From positions 124,001 to 188,000 of the forward strand of contig JBAZNI010000001.1 in NCBI GenBank assembly GCA_041649295.1: DNA of 64,000 nucleotides, in the 5' to 3' direction. The translations under genes were made by a program, and so were the position numbers. The notes under the pieces are model-generated. The model had not been told where the DNA came from. It saw only the letters and a program-made list of their open reading frames with translations, and ran no database searches. The DNA comes from JACPLR01 sp041649295 (GTDB taxonomy: Archaea; Nanobdellota; Nanobdellia; Pacearchaeales; GW2011-AR1). Below are positions 57,158-64,000 of this stretch, piece after piece; positions within the stretch are counted from its first letter, which is position 1, and each line of letters opens with the position of its first letter.

Positions 57158-60100
57158 TTATAGGCAATAATAAGGATAATAAAAATGACAATTCCAACTG
57201 CCATGGCAATGCATAGTATAATTAATAATGTCCTTATAAGTGGCTCATCATACCATAGCACTTTTGCAAACCTTTTTTCTGCCTTTTCTTTATACGGATT
57301 TAAAACAACAAACCCAATTTCATTGTCAGTTGTAGTTGATGGTGTGAGTATTATTTTCCTTTCATTATCCTTCCTAGTTCCTGCATCCAAATAAATAATC
57401 TCTCCACTTTTTGCAATTATGTAATTTATTGTTTTATTTTCTTCATCTTCTTTATTTGATGCAGAAGGTATAATGACGTTGGTTATTGTTAATTTCTGGG
57501 TTTTATCTGCACTTTCTCCTGCAAAAAATACTTTTGCAGTTATATCATATGTTTTATCCACGGCATTTTTAGGAATTTCAAATAAAAATTCCTTTGTTGT
57601 TTCATCGTCTTCGTCATATTCTTCAATGTCAAATTCTTCAGATTTTAGATTCATCCCTAATTCAGTATTAACAATAGCGATATACACATCTTTTTGGTCG
57701 TCACTTCCGATATTTTTGACTCTTACTGAAAATATGATATTTTTCCCTTTTCCTGCAATATCTGGATTGATACTGAAATCTTCAATTATCAAAGCATCAT
57801 CAGCCCTCTCAATTTCAATTTCAACATATCCGCTGTTGCATTCTTCATTTTCATCTTCAATATAAACATAAACTGCATATTCATCGTCCTCATCAGCATC
57901 GTCTGGCACAGGAATTTCAAGATTAATAGTTTCAGAATCCCCTTCATCAATATCTATTTTTTCTTCAGCATCTTCAATTGATTCATCTTCATTTAGATTA
58001 TAAAGATGAGCTTCAATTTCAAAATCCAGGTCTTCGTCAAAATTGTTCTTTATCTTAATTTCAACAGGTATATTCCCGCCTATTTCAAAATCATCTCTGT
58101 TGTCTGGCTCTTTTATTGTTATGGATATTTTTGAATTTTTATTAAAACATTGTTCAGCATCACTGAATTCAGGAGGCTGTTTTACATCATTTACAGTTAT
58201 TTTAACACTTTTCTTGTCTGTTAATCCAGAGTTATCTGTTGCAGTAAATTCAATATCATAAATTCCACTTTGAGAATATGCCGGAGTCCATGAAAATTTC
58301 TGGGATGAAAAAGAGCTTCCTTCTGGCAGATTTTCAGCACTATAGGTTATAATCTCGCTGTCTGGGTCGCTTGCATTTATATAAAATTCAACTGTTTCAT
58401 TTTCTGATATGACTTTGTCAGAGATTGCATTGATTGTAGGAGCATCAGGCGCACTTATAATAAATGTTCTGTTTAATTCTGCAAATGAATAGCTTAAGCT
58501 GTCAGAGCATTTTATGTTCCATAAGTATGTTCCGTCTGCAATTCCCCCCAACAAGAAAGATTCAGATTCATTTGAAGTTAGTTCAATTTTTTTTGATGCC
58601 AGTGATTTGAAATTTCCTTTTGCATTTGAATATAGTTCGCATGTTACCTCTTCTGAATTTTCAATGATATTAAATTCAAAATTCACACTTCTTGTATCAT
58701 TGAATATCTGATTGTCTGAAGGAGAAATTAAAATTACAAGCGGAGGCATTAAATCTGCATTATTTGGAATATTTGGTGTTGGAGGTTCAATTATCTTAAA
58801 ATCAACTGCATCATCATCTGTGTCTTTTCCATCAGGGTTTCTTCCAGAAGATTGTAAACCTCCTGGAGCAGGAGCACCACCGCTGTCTCCATATCCGACT
58901 TGGTCGATTAATTCATTATTACATACAAGAGAGATAATATCTCCTTCATTGTCTAATCTTGCATCCCATTCAAAAACAGCAAATCCTTTTTTGGCAAGAG
59001 TTCCGTTTAACGATTTTGTATTGTTTGCGCTATCCATTAAGTAGCATATATCTAAATTAAAGTTAACATTTCCAGTATTATGAATTTCAACCCAGTCATT
59101 CCCCCTTGCTGGATTTGATGAAAACTCATTTATCACAACTTTAGGCATGACATTTATATTCACATCCTGAAAATCACTTCCGGATTTTCCGTCATGTGCA
59201 GTTATTCTTGTTGTATATATTCCTTCATTTCCGCTGTTTGTTTTCCATTTTCCAGAAGCATTAAGGGGTGATGAAAAGCTAAATGTTACTTCATCTCCAT
59301 CAACATCAGATGCAGAAGCAGTTACTGAAACTGTCTGCCCTGCAACAACAAAAATATCTGCTATACTGTTTAAAACAGGCAGGTCATTTACAGATATTAC
59401 ATTTATATTTATTATATTGCTGTTAGCTGAATTTTCCCCATCAGTTGCACTAAAAATAACCCAGTCACTTCCAAACCAATTTTCAGCAGAAGTGAAATTT
59501 ACTGTATTTCTGTCAAAATAAGCAGTTATATTCTCATCACTCGAAGTTTGAGATATGTTATAATCAAGAGCATCTCCATCAGGATCTTCAAAATAATTGT
59601 CAAGATTAATTATAATGCTTTTGTCTTCATCCCATGAAATATGAGGGATATTTGATTTGAGAACAGGGGCATCATTGACGCAGTTTTTTGCTAAATCTGC
59701 AGAATCAATATTATACTCCTCATCTAAATCATCGCAGTCATCTCCTCCAGCTTCTTCAGCAACAAACCCGTCTTCATCAACATCTATCAAGTCCTCTCCG
59801 TTGCAGTCTTCGTCTATGTCATTATATGGAATTTCATCTGCACCAGGGTATATATTTTCATTAGTGTCATCGCAGTCATCACTCCAATATCCATCACTAT
59901 CTCTATCTTCTCCACTTATTGCCCAAGTTAATGAATTCTTGAAAATTGTTTTTGTATCTTCAGACCATAAACTTGTTTTTACTAGCCCAAAAAATACCCC
60001 TCTTGAATTTGCTGTTTCACCATTTTTCAATGTTATGCCAGGTTCAACTGTTGCAATAACTGCGCCATTTTTTGGTGTGTAAATTCCAAGATATTTCAGA

Positions 60101-60624
60101 TATGTTAATTCATCTGCAACAATTACTTTAATTCCCCCAGCTCTCTTGCCGTTTTTTAAGTAAAAAAACTGGTAGTTTCCTGGAGTAAGCCCGTTATTTA
60201 TATAAGACATAAAATAATCTCCTGCAACTGATTCTGCAATTGGGCTTTCAGAATCAAGAATAGGCAGGTCAAGTGGCCTGTTAGGTGACAATGAAGATGA
60301 GCCGTCATCAATCCACCCCCATTCAGAAAGGTGGTATGTGTTTAATACAACTGTGTTTTGCTCATTTACAGGAATATCCTCTGCATTAAACCCAAAATTC
60401 CCGCTTCCAATAACTAAAGCATTATATTGTGAAAAGTCAGTTGAAGATATTTGAGATTCAGAAATAATATCGTATGTATACCCTTCTTCCTCAAAGATAT
60501 TCATTATATTCTGGTCTGATAGTGAAGATGATTTTACAATATACCCAATGTCTGCTGCTAAAACTAAATTAATTAAGTTTATTATGAAAAACATTCCAAC
60601 TACTGCCATCATTATTTTTTTCAT
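57148..60624 (-). CDS. Large surface protein with MopE-like motifs, cadherin-like repeats, lamin-tail domain and C-terminal anchor
   Basis: The 1158-aa protein begins with a signal peptide (MMAVVGMFFIINLINLVLAA). A globular domain of about 230 residues follows, then two Asp/Cys-rich metal-binding motifs (DRDSDGYWSDDCDDTNENIY and DVDEDGFVAEEAGGDDCDD). After these come cadherin-like or Ig domains (DPDGDALDYNIS, NDLPVLNSIADI, DVDGDEVTFSFS), a lamin-tail domain (VINEFSSNPARGNDWVEIHN), further Ig-like domains, and a very acidic segment. One membrane helix (LLIILCIAMAVGIVIFIILI) lies at the end. It is downstream of a small membrane protein gene (60629) after four bases. Confidence 0.75.
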   Translation of the reverse strand: MKKIMMAVVGMFFIINLINLVLAADIGYIVKSSSLSDQNIMNIFEEEGYTYDIISESQISSTDFSQYNALVIGSGNFGFNAEDIPVNEQNTVVLNTYHLSEWGWIDDGSSSLSPNRPLDLPILDSESPIAESVAGDYFMSYINNGLTPGNYQFFYLKNGKRAGGIKVIVADELTYLKYLGIYTPKNGAVIATVEPGITLKNGETANSRGVFFGLVKTSLWSEDTKTIFKNSLTWAISGEDRDSDGYWSDDCDDTNENIYPGADEIPYNDIDEDCNGEDLIDVDEDGFVAEEAGGDDCDDLDEEYNIDSADLAKNCVNDAPVLKSNIPHISWDEDKSIIINLDNYFEDPDGDALDYNISQTSSDENITAYFDRNTVNFTSAENWFGSDWVIFSATDGENSANSNIININVISVNDLPVLNSIADIFVVAGQTVSVTASASDVDGDEVTFSFSSPLNASGKWKTNSGNEGIYTTRITAHDGKSGSDFQDVNINVMPKVVINEFSSNPARGNDWVEIHNTGNVNFNLDICYLMDSANNTKSLNGTLAKKGFAVFEWDARLDNEGDIISLVCNNELIDQVGYGDSGGAPAPGGLQSSGRNPDGKDTDDDAVDFKIIEPPTPNIPNNADLMPPLVILISPSDNQIFNDTRSVNFEFNIIENSEEVTCELYSNAKGNFKSLASKKIELTSNESESFLLGGIADGTYLWNIKCSDSLSYSFAELNRTFIISAPDAPTINAISDKVISENETVEFYINASDPDSEIITYSAENLPEGSSFSSQKFSWTPAYSQSGIYDIEFTATDNSGLTDKKSVKITVNDVKQPPEFSDAEQCFNKNSKISITIKEPDNRDDFEIGGNIPVEIKIKNNFDEDLDFEIEAHLYNLNEDESIEDAEEKIDIDEGDSETINLEIPVPDDADEDDEYAVYVYIEDENEECNSGYVEIEIERADDALIIEDFSINPDIAGKGKNIIFSVRVKNIGSDDQKDVYIAIVNTELGMNLKSEEFDIEEYDEDDETTKEFLFEIPKNAVDKTYDITAKVFFAGESADKTQKLTITNVIIPSASNKEDEENKTINYIIAKSGEIIYLDAGTRKDNERKIILTPSTTTDNEIGFVVLNPYKEKAEKRFAKVLWYDEPLIRTLLIILCIAMAVGIVIFIILIIAYKWR

Positions 60625-60628
60625 TTTA

Positions 60629-61267
60629 TTATTTTGTTTTCTTAACCTCCTTTTTTATTTCATCTGCTTTTTCATTTTGCTTTGGTTTTTTCTTTTTAGA
60701 AGCATAATATAATAATATTAAAAGAAGCACAAGCAGAACAAAGGTGCTTATTGCGAGGGCTATGATAATTTTGCTGCTGTTTTCAGAACCATCAGGATTT
60801 TTAAAAATAGCATCTCCAGTTAATCCAGGAGTTTCATCACTTTCTATGTCTTCATTTTCCAGCTCACCTTCTCCAACTGCATTGATAATTATCTGTGCTG
60901 ATAAGCCGACTCCGCTTTCTTCTTCAATTAGTGGCTGGAACTGGACATTGATTCTATTGTCGGTATTTCCCGGATTTTTAATTTCAATTGTAAATCTTGC
61001 TTTTTTCTCCTCTCCTGCCAGCAGAATAAAATTGCTGTCAATTATAGTAATATCTTCTGCAAGGTCTCCAGAAGCAAATAAAGTAATGTTAAGTGTCTGA
61101 TTATTGTCATTTATAACTCTTATTGTCCTGTCAATTGTATCTCCAACTTCTGCATTAAGAATCATCTTTCCATTTCCGATTTTTCCAGTTATTGCAGAAG
61201 CCCACCCAGATAATAAAATTAGAATAAAACAGGAGACTATTGCTATTATGAATGTGCTCTTTTTCAT
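60629..61267 (-). CDS. Secreted beta-domain protein with C-terminal membrane helix
   Basis: The 212-aa protein has a signal peptide (TFIIAIVSCFILILLSGWAS), one beta-sandwich-like domain (NAEVGDTIDRTIRVINDNNQ, LNITLFASGDLAEDITIIDS), an acidic linker, one membrane helix (IIIALAISTFVLLVLLLILL) and a Lys-rich cytoplasmic tail. The domain resembles the bacterial and archaeal Ig-like fold used in surface and sialidase-type modules. It precedes the 1158-aa surface protein by four bases, so the two are probably made together. Confidence 0.65.
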   Translation of the reverse strand: MKKSTFIIAIVSCFILILLSGWASAITGKIGNGKMILNAEVGDTIDRTIRVINDNNQTLNITLFASGDLAEDITIIDSNFILLAGEEKKARFTIEIKNPGNTDNRINVQFQPLIEEESGVGLSAQIIINAVGEGELENEDIESDETPGLTGDAIFKNPDGSENSSKIIIALAISTFVLLVLLLILLYYASKKKKPKQNEKADEIKKEVKKTK

Positions 61268-61449
61268 TGTCCCTAAAAAAGTACGCCATATTTAAACATT
61301 ATTGTCGTCGAAAAACATATTTTATGTAATTACTCATAACTGATGAAACTGCACAGTTTCTTTGAATAATAACCAGATTTACGATATTATTCCTTCTTTC
61401 TTTTATTTAATTAATCAGGAATTCTAGCAATTAATTTCCAGAATCAAAA

Positions 61450-64000
61450 CTAATAAACAACGCTAATCTCAACTTCTTCTTCATCAGAGTTTCCTGCATC
61501 ATCTACAGCTCTTATTATTACACGATATGTTCCTGCTGAAAATAATCTTGTCTTTACCCTGCTCAATCCATATTCATCACAATTAACGCATAATGTCCTC
61601 CATCTTGGGCTATATGCAGAATTGTCGTAATATTCCAGCTTAACATTTTCATTTGCTGTTAAATTAAAAGCAACTTTTCTGCCGTAATTTTCATTTTTAG
61701 GATAATATACTGTTAGTGTTGGAGAAACAGCATCTACAAAAACTGCTGTTTCTTTTGATTGGGCAGAATTAATTGAATCACTTGCATTAAAATAGTATTT
61801 AACCCATTTATTGTTGTATTTTGACAAATCTGCAGAAGTTGAACATTCCCTGTTTTTTCCAGAAGAGCAGTTTTTAAGACTTGTGCTTTCATTTCCATAG
61901 AAAAGAGTTATGCCTGCAAGATTTTCTTCATTGTATTTAAGGTAAAATCTGCTTCCATTTGTAACAGAGTTTCTTATTGGCATTGTTTTTAAAATCACAG
62001 GTTTCTTGCTGTCAATAAATAAAGTTATATTTTCTTCTTCTGTCTGCCCAAGACTATCTGTTGCTCTGATTGTTATATTATTCCACCCTTCTTTTAATGT
62101 GCGGGTTTTATTGTATTCATTGCAATTAACACATAAAGTCTTCCATCTCGGGGTTATATCGTTGTGATTAATATACTTAAAATCAACATTATCTGTTGAA
62201 GATATGTCAAATAAAATTCTTTTTGAATTATAAATTTTGTTTTGCGGCGAATTAATTTTAATTGTAAATAAAGGATTTAAGCTTATATTAAATGTCCAGT
62301 TTAATTCTGATTCTCTTCCTGCATTGTCTTTAACATAAATAAAAATTTCGTGATTTCCTAAACTTAAGTCAGAAGAAGGGGTATAAGTTATATCAGCATC
62401 CAGATTATTCATGCCCGTGATTAGTGCAGAGCTAGTTACATCTGTCCCATCAACTTTCATAATAATGCTGTTTTTGTCTATCCCTGAATTGCTTCCGTAA
62501 ACCTCATCCAAAAAAGCAGAGATTTCTGGTTTCAGGCTGTTATAAATGACACTTTGATTATCTGGTGTTAAACTTGTTATCACAGGATTTGTAAAATCAA
62601 AATAAAATGTCTTATTCAGCATTTCTTCAGATTTGCATGTAAAGTTGCTCCAGTATTTTATCTGCAATACTCCTCCAGATATATTCCCATTATTTGGGGC
62701 ATTTTCAAGCCCAAATGGGGCTGTATATTCAAAAGGCCCAAGCCCGTCCCATTTGTAAAAAATTTGCAATGCACTTAAATCTGAAAAAAGTGAAAATACT
62801 GGATTGTTTATGTACCACCCATTTAATCCGTCAGGTGCAGAAGGATTGACATGCAAATTTGTTTCTTGCATTATGTAGAAACTTTCCTCTCTGCTTTTTT
62901 CTTTATTCCCGTATAAATCTTCAATAGTTACATACCATGCTATATTCTGCCCACAGGCTAATTCAGATGAGTTGATAACTGCTTCTGCCTGATTCTGGGT
63001 TTTTAATTCCCCTGTTTTGTTTATCCAGCTTGTTCCGTTATTAAATGAAAAAACAGCTGATAAAAAATAACTCCCATTTATAGTTGAACTTAGAATAATT
63101 TCCTCACCCTGAATTGCACATGTCGGGCTGTCCATATTAGTGATGCATATCCCAAGCCACGGGGTAAAATCAATGTTTCCAGCAGAATCATTTCCAGAAG
63201 GCCCGCTGCATTTTCCCCAGTAATTGTTTTCTGCATTTAATAAAACTGCTCCGTCCCATTTTAAGCTGTAATTATTGTTTATGAATTTATTGTAATTAAT
63301 TAATGTATTTGTAGAAAAAGCAGAGTTCCAATTAGTGCTCCATATCCCTGTTTCTATTTTTTCTATTTTGTTATTAACTATGTTTATATTTGTGGTTTTT
63401 CCAAGAATAGATATTCCTCTTGAGCCGTCTGCATTTTCCCCAGTAATTGTATTGTTTGAGATTATCCCAGAACTTGCCCCTTCGTTGCCGTCATCTACAG
63501 CCCCATTCCAAAATCCGATGCCTCTCCTGTTTGATTTTAATTTTTCTATTATATTATTGCTTATTTCAACATCAGTGAATTTTCCATTGCCATTTCCAGG
63601 ATAAGAACTTGCAATTGTTATTGCTGTGCTTCTGTGGTTATAATCATAAGATTCTCCAGAACTCATATCAAAATGGTTGTTGCTTATTTTTTGCAGAGAA
63701 GTAATATCTGTTTCTCCATAAGTCATTATAAAAATTGAATCAACTCCGTAAATTCCAGCATCAAGATTATTATAGCTTATTTCAGTGTCGCCAGTATGTT
63801 TTTCCAATAAAATTGGGTTGGCTCCTGTCCCTCTTATACGATTGTTTGTGAAAATAAGCTGTTCTTTTCCGCTGTTTGAATAAAAACCATAATCTTCTTC
63901 ATCATTAGGATTATTTGTCCCCTGAATATTAATTTCTGAAATTACATATACTGCAGAATCATAAGCTGATTGCGTATAAATTCCAACATTTGTTCTGCCG
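61450..64000 (-). CDS. Very large surface protein, right-handed beta-helix plus Ig-like domains (5' end outside window)
   Basis: The frame is open from the right edge to TAA at 61450 (about 850 codons visible). The first part has NosD-like beta-helix repeats (QLIFTNNRIRGTGANPILLE, ISYNNLDAGIYGVDSIF, VEISNNIIEKLKSNRRGIGF) and ends NYWGKCSGPSGNDSAGNIDF, a typical beta-helix cap. Several Ig-like domains follow. Two near-identical modules share YxxxxxxPRWxTLCVNCxEY. No C-terminal membrane helix is seen, so it may be released or held by other proteins. The start and any signal peptide lie beyond 64000. Confidence 0.75.
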   Translation of the reverse strand, partial: GRTNVGIYTQSAYDSAVYVISEINIQGTNNPNDEEDYGFYSNSGKEQLIFTNNRIRGTGANPILLEKHTGDTEISYNNLDAGIYGVDSIFIMTYGETDITSLQKISNNHFDMSSGESYDYNHRSTAITIASSYPGNGNGKFTDVEISNNIIEKLKSNRRGIGFWNGAVDDGNEGASSGIISNNTITGENADGSRGISILGKTTNINIVNNKIEKIETGIWSTNWNSAFSTNTLINYNKFINNNYSLKWDGAVLLNAENNYWGKCSGPSGNDSAGNIDFTPWLGICITNMDSPTCAIQGEEIILSSTINGSYFLSAVFSFNNGTSWINKTGELKTQNQAEAVINSSELACGQNIAWYVTIEDLYGNKEKSREESFYIMQETNLHVNPSAPDGLNGWYINNPVFSLFSDLSALQIFYKWDGLGPFEYTAPFGLENAPNNGNISGGVLQIKYWSNFTCKSEEMLNKTFYFDFTNPVITSLTPDNQSVIYNSLKPEISAFLDEVYGSNSGIDKNSIIMKVDGTDVTSSALITGMNNLDADITYTPSSDLSLGNHEIFIYVKDNAGRESELNWTFNISLNPLFTIKINSPQNKIYNSKRILFDISSTDNVDFKYINHNDITPRWKTLCVNCNEYNKTRTLKEGWNNITIRATDSLGQTEEENITLFIDSKKPVILKTMPIRNSVTNGSRFYLKYNEENLAGITLFYGNESTSLKNCSSGKNRECSTSADLSKYNNKWVKYYFNASDSINSAQSKETAVFVDAVSPTLTVYYPKNENYGRKVAFNLTANENVKLEYYDNSAYSPRWRTLCVNCDEYGLSRVKTRLFSAGTYRVIIRAVDDAGNSDEEEVEISVVY

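Overview
The window looks like chromosome of an AT-rich archaeon, most likely a DPANN lineage of the Woesearchaeota/Pacearchaeota kind. This is an inference: the information-processing genes are archaeal (exosome superoperon, RNA polymerase subunit K, archaeal 20S proteasome, Mre11-Rad50, aRNase J, FttA/aCPSF1, class I CCA enzyme, RtcB plus archease, RNase P subunit Pop5, SRP RNA, intron-bearing tRNA), many proteins are short for their families, promoters are compact BRE/TATA boxes about 25 bases before mostly leaderless starts, and the surface proteins carry the TNAH-type repeats and C-terminal anchors typical of this group.

Layout. 1-4300 (minus): psmA-SBDS-rrp4-rrp41-rrp42-rpoK, an almost complete exosome superoperon. 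4560-7610: accessory patch with a SWIM-finger transposase, small ribbon-helix-helix proteins and tRNA-Asn(GTT) with a 14-nt intron. 7720-9270: a receiver-like protein, RNase P Pop5 and an inactive-looking HAD protein. 9260-11030: two genes behind the same duplicated promoter, each with a hypervariable stretch followed by a GC-rich GAA-loop hairpin. This is the pattern of diversity-generating retroelement (DGR) target genes, but no reverse transcriptase lies in the window. 11200-16600: aRNase J, a large membrane-anchored DUF6259-type protein, a small membrane protein and an HemK2-like methyltransferase. 16640-19640: three toxin-antitoxin loci (one with a frameshifted toxin). 19790-25730: mre11-rad50-psmB-fttA, with psmB broken by a one-base frameshift. 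25790-31200: accessory genes, including a nucleotidyltransferase pair between two 58-bp repeats, a presenilin-type protease, and a cassette with a Tat lipoprotein and a TrmB-like regulator. 31190-34150 (minus): GTPase, DUF2073, Zn-ribbon DUF2072 and CCA-adding enzyme. 34200-40110 (minus): four secreted or membrane-anchored surface proteins. 40160-50030 (minus): a type IV pilus operon (five pilins, an intein-split ATPase, a 55-aa coiled-coil protein, two TadC/FlaJ-like platform proteins, two more pilin-like proteins) ending in archease. 50217-51629: RtcB. 52522-52780: SRP RNA. 52826-64000: a second DUF6259 protein with five C-terminal repeats and more large surface proteins, the last running off the window.

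How the genes fit together. RNA decay and 3'-end formation are unusually concentrated here (exosome, SBDS, aRNase J, FttA), as are tRNA maturation functions (RNase P subunit, CCA enzyme, RtcB and archease) beside an intron-containing tRNA. The right half is devoted to the cell surface: pili, repeat proteins and putative carbohydrate-active proteins, with the SRP RNA beside them. The most unusual signal is the pair of DGR-like targets at 9.3-11.0 kb.
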